In this document: positions 35,562 to 45,669 of the stretch, piece by piece | Position numbering within the stretch: the first letter of the stretch is position 1 | Layout of the letters: each line of letters opens with the position of its first letter | Assembly: GCF_016650815.1 (NCBI RefSeq) | Contig: NZ_JAEKEZ010000023.1 | Span: 62,001 to 126,000 of the forward strand | Direction of reading: 5' to 3' | DNA: 64,000 nucleotides | Source: Pseudomonas sp. TH31 | GTDB lineage: Bacteria; Pseudomonadota; Gammaproteobacteria; Pseudomonadales; Pseudomonadaceae | Position numbers and translations under genes: made by a program | The notes under the pieces: model-generated | Database searches by the model: none | What the model was told of the DNA's origin: nothing | Seen by the model: the letters and a program-made list of their open reading frames with translations, nothing else

Positions 35562-36407
35562 TTACCCCTTGACTGCGCCGGCCGTCAGCCCGCGCACGAA
35601 ATACTTGCCTGCGACCACATAGACCAGCAGGGTCGGCAGCCCGGCGATCATCGCCGCCGCCATATCAACGTTGTATTCCTTGGCACCGGTACTGGTGTTG
35701 ACCAAGTTATTCAGCGCCACTGTGATGGGTTGAGAGTCACCGCTGGAGAACACCACGCCGAACAGGAAGTCGTTCCAGATCTGGGTGAACTGCCAGATCA
35801 GGCAGACCATGATGATCGGGGTGGACATCGGCAGGATGATCAAGCGAAAGATGGTGAAGAAACCCGCGCCATCCAGCCGCGCCGCTTTTACCAACGCATC
35901 CGGAACGCTGACATAGTAGTTACGGAAAAACAGCGTGGTGAACGCCAGGCCGTAGACCACGTGCACGAACACCAGGCCGGTGGTGGTGCTGGCCAGGCCC
36001 ATTTTGCCGAGGGTGAACGAGGCCGGCAGCAGGACGGTCTGGAACGGCAGGAAGCACCCGAACAGCAGCAGGCCGAAGAACAACTGCGACCCACGAAAGC
36101 GCCACATCGACAGCACATAACCGTTCAGTGCACCGATGGCGGTGGAGATCAGCACCGCCGGGACGGTGATCTTGATCGAGTTCCAGAAATACCCGTCGAC
36201 CGTGGCCCAGGCCTTGACCCAGCCAATGCCGCTGACCACGGTCGGCCAGCTCAGCAGGTTGCCGGTGTTGATGTCTTCCGGCGTCTTGAAACTGGTCAAC
36301 AGCATGACCACCAGCGGTATCAGGTAAAGGAATACGGCAAGGATCAGCACCGCGTAGATCGCGATGCGACTCAGGCTGATGGAAGATTTGGCAGCGAAAC
36401 TAGTCAT
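35562..36407 (-). CDS. gtsC: Glucose ABC transporter permease GtsC
   Basis: 281 residues with about six transmembrane helices and the EAA-type loop (FRNYYVSVPDALVKAARLDG), which contacts the ATPase. It overlaps gtsB by 8 bp. It forms the inner-membrane pore with GtsB. Confidence 0.92.
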   Translation of the reverse strand: MTSFAAKSSISLSRIAIYAVLILAVFLYLIPLVVMLLTSFKTPEDINTGNLLSWPTVVSGIGWVKAWATVDGYFWNSIKITVPAVLISTAIGALNGYVLSMWRFRGSQLFFGLLLFGCFLPFQTVLLPASFTLGKMGLASTTTGLVFVHVVYGLAFTTLFFRNYYVSVPDALVKAARLDGAGFFTIFRLIILPMSTPIIMVCLIWQFTQIWNDFLFGVVFSSGDSQPITVALNNLVNTSTGAKEYNVDMAAAMIAGLPTLLVYVVAGKYFVRGLTAGAVKG

Positions 36408-37308
36408 GACGCTTGGTCCTCAGCTCGGAGTACAGGTAAGGCACGATGATTGCGAGAATCGCACCGAGCATCAGAATCGCACTGGCCGAGCCCATGCCCA
36501 TCTGGCCGCGACTGAAGGTGAAGGAATACATGAACATCGCAGGCAGGTCGGAGGAATACCCCGGACCACCGGCGGTCATGGCCGCCACCAGGTCAAAACT
36601 CTTGATCGCGATGTGGGCCAGGATCATCACCGCGCTGAAGAACACTGGGCGCAGGCTCGGTAACACCACTTTCAGGTAAATGCGCGGCATGCTCGCGCCA
36701 TCGATCTGAGCGGCACGGATGATCGATTGATCAACGCCACGCAGGCCGGCGAGGAACATCGCCATGATAAAGCCCGAGGCTTGCCATACCGCCGCGATCA
36801 CCAGGCAATACACCACGCGATCCGGATCGATCAGCCAGTCCAGGCGAAAGCCTTCCCAGCCCCAGTCACGCAACAATTTGTCCAGGCCCATGCCCGGATT
36901 GAGCAGCCACTTCCAGGCAGTACCGGTGACGATCATCGAGAGCGCCATCGGGTACAGGTAAATGGTGCGAATGAAACCTTCGCGACGAATGCGCTGATCG
37001 AGAAACACCGCCAGCAACACACCGATCACCAGGGTGATGCCGATAAACATGCCGCCGAAAACCGCCAGGTTCTTGCTCGCTACCCACCAACGGTCATTCT
37101 CGAACAGCCGTTGGTATTGCGCCAGACCGGCCCATTTGTAAGTCGGCAGAAAGGTCGAACTGGTGAAAGACAGGACGAACGTCCACAGGATATAGCCATA
37201 AAAGCCGACCAGGACGATGAACATGCTGGGCGCCAACACCAGTTTGGGGAGCCAGCGCTGCAATGCATCGAACGGCGAGGCCTTGCTGAACACAGCAACA
37301 GAACTCAT
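36400..37308 (-). CDS. gtsB: Glucose ABC transporter permease GtsB
   Basis: 302 residues from the ATG at 37308 (MSSVAVFSKASPF). The open frame runs further upstream into a REP pair, which is not coding. About six helices, and an EAA-like loop (LAGLRGVDQSIIRAAQIDGA). Partner of GtsC. Confidence 0.92.
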   Translation of the reverse strand: MSSVAVFSKASPFDALQRWLPKLVLAPSMFIVLVGFYGYILWTFVLSFTSSTFLPTYKWAGLAQYQRLFENDRWWVASKNLAVFGGMFIGITLVIGVLLAVFLDQRIRREGFIRTIYLYPMALSMIVTGTAWKWLLNPGMGLDKLLRDWGWEGFRLDWLIDPDRVVYCLVIAAVWQASGFIMAMFLAGLRGVDQSIIRAAQIDGASMPRIYLKVVLPSLRPVFFSAVMILAHIAIKSFDLVAAMTAGGPGYSSDLPAMFMYSFTFSRGQMGMGSASAILMLGAILAIIVPYLYSELRTKRHD

Positions 37309-37350
37309 GGGGAAATCCAGTACGAGAGAAAAATTACTTTGGAAATGCTT

Positions 37351-37448
37351 CCCTTGTAGGAGTGAGCCTGCTCGCGATGGCGGTGTATCAGTTGATACAC
37401 CTGGAGTCTGACACTCAGCTATCGCGAGCAGGCTCGCTCCTACAGGGG
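37351..37448. repeat. REP pair between gtsA and gtsB
   Basis: Inverted arms with GAGCCTGCTCGCGAT and ATCGCGAGCAGGCTC. The position between binding protein and permeases resembles the malE-malF REP, which protects the upstream mRNA and raises binding protein yield. Confidence 0.88.
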
Positions 37449-37455
37449 CCAAGCA

Positions 37456-38756
37456 TTACTTGGCAGACTTGACCGCTGCGCCGAGTTTCTTGGCGGCATC
37501 GGCAGGATCGGCTTTCGGGTCGTTGATGAAGTTGGTCACGACATCAAAGAACGCACCCTGTACCGCCAGCGTGGTCGCCATGTTGTGCGCCATGCTCGGC
37601 TGCAGGCCGCCGGACTTGGCATCCACCAGGAAGTCCTTGGCGGCGGTCTGGGCGCAGGAGTCGAAACCGTACTTGGCCATGTCGTTCAGCATGTCGATTC
37701 GAACCGGGATCGAGCCCTTGTTGATGCTGAAGACTTTCTGGAAGTTCTCACCCAGTACGACCTTGGCAATGTCCTGCTGACCGGCAGCAGTGCCGGCGTC
37801 TTTCTGCTTGAACACGGCCAGGGAATCGATGTTGTAGGTGAACGCCTTGTCGGTGCCCGGAAGGCTACGCACTCGTAGTCCTTGCCGGCGACTTTCTTGG
37901 CCGCTGTCCACTCGCTCTTGGCCCAGTCGCCCATGATCTGCATGCCGGCCTTGCCGTTAATGACTTTGGCCGCTTCCAGGTTCCAGTCCTGGCCTTTGCC
38001 GTCGACGTCCATGTAGGTCGCGACTTTCTTCAGCTCGGTCAACGACTTGACCATTTCAGGACCGGTCAGCGCGCCGTTGTCCAGATCCACCAGGGCTTTC
38101 TTGTAGCCGTCGACGCCCATCACCGAAAGGACCACCGCTTCGAACACGGTGCTGTCCTGCCAAGGCTGGCCGCCGTGGGCAAGCGCGATGAAGCCCGCGG
38201 CCTTGAGCTTGTCGCCGGCTGCGTAGAATTCCTGAAGGGTGGTCGGGGCTTTTTCGATGCCGGCTTTCTTGAAGACTTCCGGGTTGATCCACAGCCAGTT
38301 GACGCGGTGAATGTTCACCGGCACGGCCACGTAGTTACCCTCGTACTTCACGGTATCAGAGACTTTCTTGTCGAGCAGGCTGTCCCACTTCTCTGACTTG
38401 GCGACTTCTTTCAAGACGTCGGTGTCGAGCAGACCGGTGGACGCCCATTCCTGGATGTCCGGACCTTTGATCTGCGCTACACCCGGCGGGTTACCGGCAA
38501 CGGCGCGGCTTTTGAGTACGGTCATGGCCGTAGCACCGCCACCACCGGCGACTGCGCCGTCCTTCCAGGTGAAACCATCTTTTTCGACTTGGGCCTTGAG
38601 AACATCAACGGCGGCTTTTTCGCCACCGGAGGTCCACCAGTGAACGACTTCTACCGAACCTTTGGAATCGGCGGCAAGCGCACTGACGGGGAATGCAGAA
38701 ACAGGAAGCAATGAGGCAAGAGAAATGACAGTAGCGAGGCGAGAAATCGCATTCAT
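37456..38756 (-). CDS. gtsA: Glucose/mannose-binding periplasmic protein (frameshifted at about 37858)
   Basis: Signal peptide (1-28, ending FPVSALAAD), then an extracellular solute-binding family 1 domain (VEVVHWWTSGGEKAAVDVL). Restoring one C/G at 37857-37860 (GCCTTCCCGGGCACC expected) joins the two frames and gives 433 residues ending KLGAAVKSAK. It delivers sugar to GtsBCD. As written the protein would lose its C-terminal third. Confidence 0.9.
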
Positions 38757-38771
38757 CTAGAATTACCTTTC

Positions 38772-38779
38772 TTGTTGTT
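38772..38779 (-). promoter_or_regulatory. Candidate Crc/Hfq CA motif at gtsA
   Basis: AACAACAA on the minus strand, 15 nt before the gtsA ATG and next to AAAGG, the ribosome site. Confidence 0.55.
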
Positions 38780-38873
38780 ATGCATGCAAGTCTGGTGCTT
38801 GCGCTGCATGGGATTTTAAACAGGAGTTATCCCCTCGCAGGTAACGAAGGGACGCTTGAATGTCACCACATGG

Positions 38874-40133
38874 TTACATAGGAGCGCTCCGGGACAACTG
38901 CCCCAAGGCCGTGGCCATGCTCGGCGCCAGCGGCAGGCGCGGAATCAGCAGCGCTTGCCAGGCGTGATACAGATCCGGTTTGCCGGCCCAGATATCGGCA
39001 CTTGGGCGGTTTTGTGGGTCGAGTTCATGGTGCCAACTGCCATCGCAACGGTCGATGAAATGACTGTCACAGAATTCCCAGAACAGTCGATACCAGGCTT
39101 CGTATTGCTCGTCGCCGGTGCGTTTAAGCAGGGCACTGGCGGCGGCGCTGGCTTCGCAATGGGTCCAGTGCAAGCGGTGGCGGACCACCGCGCGGTTGTC
39201 CCAGTCGAGGGTGTAGACAATCCCCGGCAGCCCGTCGACATCCCAGCCGTGACGGCAGTTGTGGTCGAAGAGTTTTTGCGCATCGGTTGCCAGCCAACCC
39301 GGCGTGAGCATCCCGGCCTGCACTCGCGCGGCTTCGAGGTGCAGCAACAGCCGCGCCCATTCGAAACCGTGGCCCGGCGTGGTGCCGTAGGGGCGAAAAC
39401 CGTCGGCCGGGTTGTCGTGGTTGTACTCGCGCAGCGGCTGCCAATCGCGATCGAAATGCTCGACCACCAAGTAATCGTTGGCGGCGGCGTGAGCGTGGAT
39501 CACTCGCTCGACAATCCGCTGGGCGCGGACCAGCCAGCGGTTGTCTTCGGTGACATCCGCCAACGCCAGGAAGGCTTCGGTGGCGTGCATGTTGCTGTTG
39601 GCACCGCGGTAACTTTCCTCGCAGCTGAAGTCGCGATTGAAGGATTCGCGCATGGCGCCCTCTTCCTCGCTCCAGAAATGCGCGTCGATGACCTGGATTG
39701 CATCATCGAGCAAGGCTTGCGCGCCGGGTCGTCGGGCAACCACTGCGGAACTCGCGGCCAGGGCGACAAAGGCGTGCAGGTAGGCGGCTTTGCCGGTGTT
39801 GTCGTCACGATGATGGGCAGTGGCGAACCAGCCGCCGTGCTCGGCATCCCGCAGCGGACCGCTGAGAGCCAGGACGCCATGATCCACCAGCTCGGCAAAC
39901 CCCGGCAGACCCTGGATATGAGCCATGGCGAAGCTGTGGGTCATGCGCGCAGTGTTCATGGTTTCGGCGTGGGCGTTGGCCGGGAGATGGCCCTTTTCGT
40001 CGAGATTGCCGAAGCCTTCAGGGAGCTTCGAAGCCTTGGCGAACGCCAGCAGGCTCAGGCCTTCGGCGGCGAGCCATTGCTGATGGGCAGGCGCGTTCAG
40101 CCAACTGCTGAAAGCGGGTTGGAAGGTGTCCAT
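38874..40133 (-). CDS. AGE-family sugar epimerase/isomerase
   Basis: 419 residues of the N-acylglucosamine 2-epimerase (AGE) alpha/alpha-barrel family, with conserved His-containing segments (HAETMNTARMTHSFAMAH, GHGFEWARLLLHLEA). It is most like mannose/fructose or YihS-type isomerases. It sits just upstream of gtsA with its own CA motif, so it may let mannose or related sugars taken up by Gts enter metabolism. The exact substrate is unproven. Confidence 0.82.
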   Translation of the reverse strand: MDTFQPAFSSWLNAPAHQQWLAAEGLSLLAFAKASKLPEGFGNLDEKGHLPANAHAETMNTARMTHSFAMAHIQGLPGFAELVDHGVLALSGPLRDAEHGGWFATAHHRDDNTGKAAYLHAFVALAASSAVVARRPGAQALLDDAIQVIDAHFWSEEEGAMRESFNRDFSCEESYRGANSNMHATEAFLALADVTEDNRWLVRAQRIVERVIHAHAAANDYLVVEHFDRDWQPLREYNHDNPADGFRPYGTTPGHGFEWARLLLHLEAARVQAGMLTPGWLATDAQKLFDHNCRHGWDVDGLPGIVYTLDWDNRAVVRHRLHWTHCEASAAASALLKRTGDEQYEAWYRLFWEFCDSHFIDRCDGSWHHELDPQNRPSADIWAGKPDLYHAWQALLIPRLPLAPSMATALGQLSRSAPM

Positions 40134-40145
40134 GGGGTACCTTTT

Positions 40146-40153
40146 TTGTTGTT
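40146..40153 (-). promoter_or_regulatory. Candidate Crc/Hfq CA motif at AGE epimerase
   Basis: AACAACAA on the minus strand, 12 nt before the ATG. The surroundings (AACAACAA, then AAGGT) are nearly the same as at gtsA. Confidence 0.5.
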
Positions 40154-40244
40154 ATGACTGGGGGCAGTCTAAACAACGGGTGACACCGGGCAGGTAACGA
40201 AGGGGGCGGGTTTTGTCACTGAGTCGTGACAATGTAAAAAACCG

Positions 40245-40330
40245 GATCAAAAGATCGCAGCCTTCGGCAGCTCCTACAGGGTGTAAATAATTCCCGCGTA
40301 GGAGCTGCCGAAGGCTGCGATCTTTTGATC
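40245..40330. repeat. REP pair (GCCGAAGGC class)
   Basis: Inverted arms between the gtrS end and the AGE epimerase gene, with an extra direct repeat of GATCTTTT at the right side. Confidence 0.9.
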
Positions 40331-40341
40331 TTTTGATCTTT

Positions 40342-41810
40342 TCAATCAATTGAGCGAGGAAGCTGCAACGTCACCCGCAATCCGCCTTCGCGCAGATTCT
40401 GCAGGCTGACCTCGCCACCATGGCTATGGGCAATATTGCGTGCAATCCCTAGCCCCAACCCATACCCCTGCTGCTGCCCGGCCAGGCGGAAGTGCGGCTC
40501 GAACACCTGCTCCATCCGCTGCTGCGGCACCCCCGGCCCTTCATCGTCCACATGCAGGATGAACGCACTCTGGTCGTCATCGATGTGCAGATGCGCGTTC
40601 TGTCCGTACTTCAAGGCGTTGTCGATCAGGTTGCCGATGCAGCGCTTGAGCGCCAGCGGTTTGCCGGGGTACGCCGCCAGCGCCCGGCCCTGTTGGGTCA
40701 CGCGGCCATTACCGTTAGGCGCCAGGTACGGTTCGACCAGACAATCGAGCACATGATTGAGGTCCACCGGTTCGATATTTTCGTGGATGTCGGTGTCTTT
40801 CACACATTGCAATGCGCCTTTGACCAACAGCTCCAGCTCATCCAGATCACGGCCGAACTTGGCTTGCAGCGTTTCGTCTTCAAGCAATTCGACCCGCAGT
40901 CGCAACCGGGTGATCGGCGTGCGCAGGTCATGAGAAATCGCACTGAACAACTGGCTGCGCTCGGTCAGGTAGCGGCTGATGCGCTCGCGCATCGCATTGA
41001 AGGCGCGACCCACCTCGACCACTTCGCTGCCGCCACCTTCAGGCACCGGCTCGACTTCGGCACCGAGGGACATGTCCCGCGCCGCCCGGGCCAGGCGTTT
41101 GAGCGGACGGCTCTGCCAGTGCACAAGCAGGCCGATGAACAACAGCAAAAAGCCGCTGGTGAGCACGATAAACCAGACCTGTTGCGCCGGCAGGCCTGCT
41201 CTTCAAGACTGGTGTAGGGCTCGGGCAGCAGCGAGGCGATGTACAGCCACTCGCCCAGGGCCATCTGGATTTGTGTGACCAGCACCGGCGGGTTCACCGG
41301 TTCCAGGGTCAACGCGTAGTGGGCCCAGGAGCGCGGCAATTCATCGAGTTTCAGCCCGCTGTTGAAGATCCGCAGGTCTTCAGGGCTGACAAACGTCACC
41401 GAGATATCCGTGTCGTGCCCCAGGGACTCGCGCAGCACCTCGTCCACCGCTTTGAGCACCGCTTCTTTGCGCGGGGTGATTGGCAGCACTTCCATGCCCA
41501 AGGGTTTGTCGTTGAGTGTCACCACGAACCGGGTGCCGCCCATGCTGCGTAATTGATCGAGTACCAGCGGCCGAAACGCTACCGGCAACGAGCGGAAATA
41601 ACTGACGCTGGCGGTCATCGAATGCGCCAGGCTACGGGCGCTGGTGACCAGGCCTTCGAGCTGGGTGGCGCGCAGTTGCGAAACCCAGATCACGCTGGAC
41701 AGCGCCTGGGCGAAAAGCACCACCAACAAGGTCAGCAGCAACATCCTCCCAAGCAGTGAGCGCGGCACCGGCACTTTGGCCGCGAACCGGTGCAACCACT
41801 CAGTGGCCAT
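40342..41810 (-). CDS. gtrS: Sensor histidine kinase GtrS (frameshifted at about 41193)
   Basis: N-terminal helix (about 20-42), periplasmic sensor, second helix (VLTSGFLLLFIGLLVHW), HAMP, the phospho-acceptor box FSAISHDLRTPITRLR, N box GNLIDNALKYG, and G boxes DDEGPGVP and GYGLGLGI. Restoring one G at 41192-41195 (CAGGGCCTG expected, CAGGCCTG seen) gives 489 residues. In Pseudomonas GtrS senses 2-ketogluconate/6-phosphogluconate and acts on GltR. The start at 41810 overlaps gltR; 41852 is an alternative. Confidence 0.87.
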
Positions 41811-42531
41811 TGCTGGCAACCACGTTGGCTGCCAATTGGTAGCCACTGCCACGCACGGTACGGATCAGCCGCGGGGGTTTTTCGGTATCGCGCAGGCGCT
41901 GGCGCAAACGGCTGACGGCCATGTCGACAATCCGGTCCAGCGGCATCAAGTCGCGGCCACGGGTGGCGTTGCCGATGGTGTCGCGGTCGAGGATTTCCTG
42001 GGGATGATCAAGAAACAGTTTCAGCAGCGCGAAATCGGCGCCGGAGAGAATCACTTCTTCGCCGTCGATGTGGAACAGCCGATGGCTGACCATGTCCAGG
42101 CGCCAGTCATCGAAGGCCAGCACTTCACTGCCGGAACGTTCCTGACCGAATTGCGCCCGGCGCAACAACGCCTTGATCCTCGCCTGCAATTCCCGAGGGC
42201 TGAAGGGTTTGCCGAGGTAGTCGTCTGCGCCCAGTTCCAGGCCGATGACCCGGTCGGCCTCGTCGGAGCTGGCGGTGAGCATGATGATCGGCACTTGCGC
42301 CTGACGCGGGTGCTGGCGAATCCAGCGGCAAAGGCTGAAGCCGTCTTCGTCCGGCAGCATCACATCGAGGATCACCAGATCACTCGGTGCCTCGTTCATC
42401 GCCTGGCGAAAGCCTGCGCCATCCGGCGTGGTGCGCACCTGAAAACCTGCACGGGTCAGGTAGGTGTCCAGCAACTCGCGTATCTCTTGATCGTCATCGA
42501 CCAACAAAATCGACTTGTTGACTGAGCTCAC
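41800..42531 (-). CDS. gltR: Response regulator GltR
   Basis: 243 residues of the OmpR/PhoB class. Receiver domain with ILLVDDDQEI and LVILDVMLPDEDGF (phospho-Asp), then a winged-helix DNA-binding domain (LIRTVRGSGYQL). The start is a GTG at 42531 with GGATG upstream. It regulates glucose transport genes with GtrS, whose gene overlaps its 3' end. Confidence 0.9.
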   Translation of the reverse strand: MSSVNKSILLVDDDQEIRELLDTYLTRAGFQVRTTPDGAGFRQAMNEAPSDLVILDVMLPDEDGFSLCRWIRQHPRQAQVPIIMLTASSDEADRVIGLELGADDYLGKPFSPRELQARIKALLRRAQFGQERSGSEVLAFDDWRLDMVSHRLFHIDGEEVILSGADFALLKLFLDHPQEILDRDTIGNATRGRDLMPLDRIVDMAVSRLRQRLRDTEKPPRLIRTVRGSGYQLAANVVASNGH

Positions 42532-42544
42532 AGGGGCGGCATCC

Positions 42545-42552
42545 TTATTGTT
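42545..42552 (-). promoter_or_regulatory. Candidate Crc/Hfq CA motif at gltR
   Basis: AACAATAA on the minus strand, directly before the AAGGATG ribosome site of gltR. Confidence 0.5.
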
Positions 42553-42605
42553 TGAATTGGGCGGATTATGCCTGATCGTTCGTAAATCGTTGGTGTCTGT
42601 GAGCA

Positions 42606-42701
42606 CGCTATCGCGAGCAAGCTTTGCTCCTACAGAGATAGGTTGGCCACACATTTGTGAGCAGCGCTAATCCTGTAGGAGCACGGCTTGCCCGCGATGA
42701 A
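42606..42701. repeat. REP pair between glk and gltR
   Basis: ATCGCGAGCAAGC...CTCCTACAG and CTGTAGGAGC...CCCGCGAT form the inverted arms. It probably separates edd-glk from gltR-gtrS transcription. Confidence 0.82.
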
Positions 42702-42713
42702 GGCAACTCGGTC

Positions 42714-43664
42714 TCAAGCCTGATCGAGTGCCACACCCGCGCCCATCAGCCCGGAATACGGCGCCGTCACCAGCCACACCGGAATGCCTTTGAAGTAATC
42801 GCTCATGCAACCCTTGTCAGCGAAGCACCGGGCGAAACCGCTTTCAAGGAAGAAATCGGCAAACCGCGGAATCACACCCCCGACGATATACACACCACCA
42901 CGACCACCGACCGTCAGCACATTGTTACCGGCCACGCGACCGAGCCAGCAGCAGAACTGCTCCAGCACTTCCAGCGCGACCGGATCACCGGCCAGTCCTG
43001 CCGCCGTAATGGCTTCGGGAGTGTGGAACTGCGGTTCATGGCCATCGACCGCGCAGATCGCCCGATAGACTCGCGGCAAGCCGCTGCCGCTCAATGCCGT
43101 TTCAGCGCTGACATGGCCAATTTCATTGAAGATGTGTTGCCACAGTTGGGTTTCCCGCGGGCTGCTCAGTGGCAAATCCACATGACCACCCTCCCCCGGC
43201 AATGCGGCAAACCGGCCCTCACCCAAATCCAGCAAGGTGCCGACACCCAGGCCTGTGCCCGGGCCAATCACTACCGCTGGCCGCAACGGTTGCGGCGTGC
43301 CTTCGCAGACCACCCGAAACTCGTCCGGCTGCAAACGGGTCATGCCCAGGGCCATGGCCGAGAAATCGTTGACCAGCAGCAGTTGATCCACCTGCAAGGT
43401 CTGGCAGAACGCCTTGCGGCTCAGGCGCCAGTGATTGTTGGTGAACCTGAATTCATCGCCGCTCACGGGACCTGCCACCGACAGGCACACCGAGCCGATC
43501 GCGCCAGGCGCCAGGCCCAACCCGCTCAGGTAGACACCAATGGCCTCCTCCGGGCTGGTGTGATCCGCCGTCGCCAGCACCTGGATCGACTCCAGTTGCT
43601 GGTTTTTCCACAACGCGAAACGTGCGTTGGTCCCACCGATGTCACCGACCAAAGCCAGTTTCAA
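42714..43664 (-). CDS. glk: Glucokinase
   Basis: 316 residues of the E. coli-type glucokinase family with the ATP loop LVGDIGGTNARFALW, LVNDFSAMALGM (catalytic Asp), and VIGPGTGLGVG. The start codon is TTG at 43662-43664, inside TTGA that also holds the edd stop codon. GGAG lies 8 nt upstream. Translational coupling to edd is likely. It phosphorylates internal glucose for Zwf. Confidence 0.92.
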   Translation of the reverse strand: MKLALVGDIGGTNARFALWKNQQLESIQVLATADHTSPEEAIGVYLSGLGLAPGAIGSVCLSVAGPVSGDEFRFTNNHWRLSRKAFCQTLQVDQLLLVNDFSAMALGMTRLQPDEFRVVCEGTPQPLRPAVVIGPGTGLGVGTLLDLGEGRFAALPGEGGHVDLPLSSPRETQLWQHIFNEIGHVSAETALSGSGLPRVYRAICAVDGHEPQFHTPEAITAAGLAGDPVALEVLEQFCCWLGRVAGNNVLTVGGRGGVYIVGGVIPRFADFFLESGFARCFADKGCMSDYFKGIPVWLVTAPYSGLMGAGVALDQA

Positions 43665-45487
43665 TTAAGCGTCTCCAGGGCAGAAGTAAAGGCGCTGGCG
43701 CCCTGCTCTGCGGAGCTGAAGGCCATGCGCATGAAACCAAACAGTTCGCGCCCGCTGCCGATGTTGTTGCCCAACAGGCCTTTGGCTGGGGTGCGCGCTG
43801 CGAATTCTTCGGCGTCCACCTTAAGCTCCAGGGTGCCTTTGACGCCATCGACGCGGATGATATCGCCCTCTTGCACTCGCGCCAAAGCGCCGCCCACAAA
43901 TGCTTCGGGACTGACGTGGATGGCCGCCGGGATTTTCCCCGAGGCGCCGGACATGCGTCCGTCGGTGACCAACGCGACTTTGAAGCCGCGATCCTGCAGC
44001 ACACCGAGGAACGGCGTCATCTTGTGCAGTTCCGGCATGCCGTTGGAACGCGGGCCCTGGAAGCGCATCACCGCGACGAAATCCTTCTCCAGCAAACCGG
44101 CCTTGAACGCATCGGCCAGATCCTGTTGATCCTGGAACACCATGGCCGGTGCTTCGACGACCTGGTTTTCCAGGGCCACAGCGGAAACTTTCATCACCCC
44201 GCGACCGAGATTGCCTTCCATCACCCGCAGGCCACCCTCGGGCGAGAACGCACGGGCGACCGGACGCAGGATGGTTTCGTCGAGGCTTTCAATCGGGCCT
44301 TCGCGCCAGACCAGTTCGCCGTTTTCGAGGAACGGTTCCACGGTGTAGCGGCTCAGGCCATGGCCGAGCACGGTGTTGACGTTTTCGTGGAGCAGCCCGG
44401 CTTCCAGCAGTTCGCGGATCAGGAACGACATGCCGCCCGCGGCCTGGAAGTGGTTGATGTCAGCTTTGCCGTTCGGGTAGACGTGGCTCAGGGTCGGCAC
44501 CACCTCGGAGAGGTCGGCCATGTCCTGCCAGGTCAGTTGAATGCCCGCCGCCATGGCGATGGCCGGCATGTGCAAGGTGTGGTTGGTCGAGCCGCCGGTG
44601 GCGTGCAATGCCACGATGGAGTTGACCAGCGAGCGCTCGTCGACGATTTCGCCGATCGGCATGAAGTCGCCGTTCTGCTTGGTCAGTCGGGTGACTTGGT
44701 GCGCCGCTTCACGGGTCAGGGCATCGCGCAACGGGGTGTTCGGGTTGACGAAAGAGGCGCCCGGCAAGTGCAGGCCCATGACTTCCATCAGCAACTGGTT
44801 GGTGTTGGCGGTGCCGTAGAAGGTGCAAGTGCCAGGGCTGTGGTAGGAATTCATTTCCGATTCCAGCAGTTCTTCGCGACTGGCCTTGCCTTCGGCGTAG
44901 CGCTGACGCACATCGGCTTTCTGCTTGTTGGAAATGCCCGAGACCATCGGCCCGCCCGGCACGAAGATCGTCGGCAGATGACCGAAACGCAGCGCGCCCA
45001 TCATCAGGCCCGGCACGATCTTGTCGCAGATGCCGAGCATCAGCGCACCGTCGAACATGTTGTGGGACAGCGCCACGGCGGTGGACAAGGCGATCACTTC
45101 ACGGCTCGGCAGGCTCAGTTCCATGCCGGGCTCGCCCTGGGTCACGCCATCGCACATGGCCGGGGTGCCGCCGGCGAACTGGCCGACCGAGCCGATTTCG
45201 CGCAGGGCTTTTTTGATTTGTTCAGGAAACACTTCGTACGGCTGATGCGCCGAGAGCATGTCGTTATATGACGAAACAATTGCGATGTTCGCGGAATTCA
45301 TCATCCGCAGGCTGTTCTTGTCGTCAGTGCCGCACCCGGCCACGCCATGGGCGAAGTTGGCGCATTGGAGCTTGCCGCGCATCGGACCGTCGCTGGCAGC
45401 GCCACGAATGAGCGCAAGGTAAGCCTCGCGAGTTGCACGGCTGCGGGCGATAAGCCGTTCGGTGACCTCAAGGACGCGGGGATGCAT
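43661..45487 (-). CDS. edd: Phosphogluconate dehydratase
   Basis: 608 residues of the IlvD/Edd family with cysteines for an iron-sulfur cluster (CANFAHGVAGCGTD, ALMLGICDKIVPG) and the end motif VALVTDGRMSGASGKIP. It makes KDPG from 6-phosphogluconate. It is divergent from gapA, with two HexR sites between, and followed by glk in an overlapping operon. Confidence 0.94.
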   Translation of the reverse strand: MHPRVLEVTERLIARSRATREAYLALIRGAASDGPMRGKLQCANFAHGVAGCGTDDKNSLRMMNSANIAIVSSYNDMLSAHQPYEVFPEQIKKALREIGSVGQFAGGTPAMCDGVTQGEPGMELSLPSREVIALSTAVALSHNMFDGALMLGICDKIVPGLMMGALRFGHLPTIFVPGGPMVSGISNKQKADVRQRYAEGKASREELLESEMNSYHSPGTCTFYGTANTNQLLMEVMGLHLPGASFVNPNTPLRDALTREAAHQVTRLTKQNGDFMPIGEIVDERSLVNSIVALHATGGSTNHTLHMPAIAMAAGIQLTWQDMADLSEVVPTLSHVYPNGKADINHFQAAGGMSFLIRELLEAGLLHENVNTVLGHGLSRYTVEPFLENGELVWREGPIESLDETILRPVARAFSPEGGLRVMEGNLGRGVMKVSAVALENQVVEAPAMVFQDQQDLADAFKAGLLEKDFVAVMRFQGPRSNGMPELHKMTPFLGVLQDRGFKVALVTDGRMSGASGKIPAAIHVSPEAFVGGALARVQEGDIIRVDGVKGTLELKVDAEEFAARTPAKGLLGNNIGSGRELFGFMRMAFSSAEQGASAFTSALETLN

Positions 45488-45607
45488 GTGTAGAACTCCA
45501 GGCTAACGGATGTGGCGACCTGATTGTCTATGCTGATCAAGGGCCGTTGTCGATGGGCTGACGGGCGGCTTTCTTGATCGATCGGACCAGTTGATTCAGG
45601 TCACTCG

Positions 45608-45622
45608 TTGTAGATTGAACAA
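45608..45622. promoter_or_regulatory. HexR operator 1
   Basis: TTGTAGATTGAACAA matches the Pseudomonas HexR pattern TTGT-N7-ACAA exactly, in the edd/gapA intergenic region. Confidence 0.8.
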
Positions 45623-45669
45623 AATATTGCCATTAAAAAGGCTTGTTTTCTATTTTTATGCGAATAATC

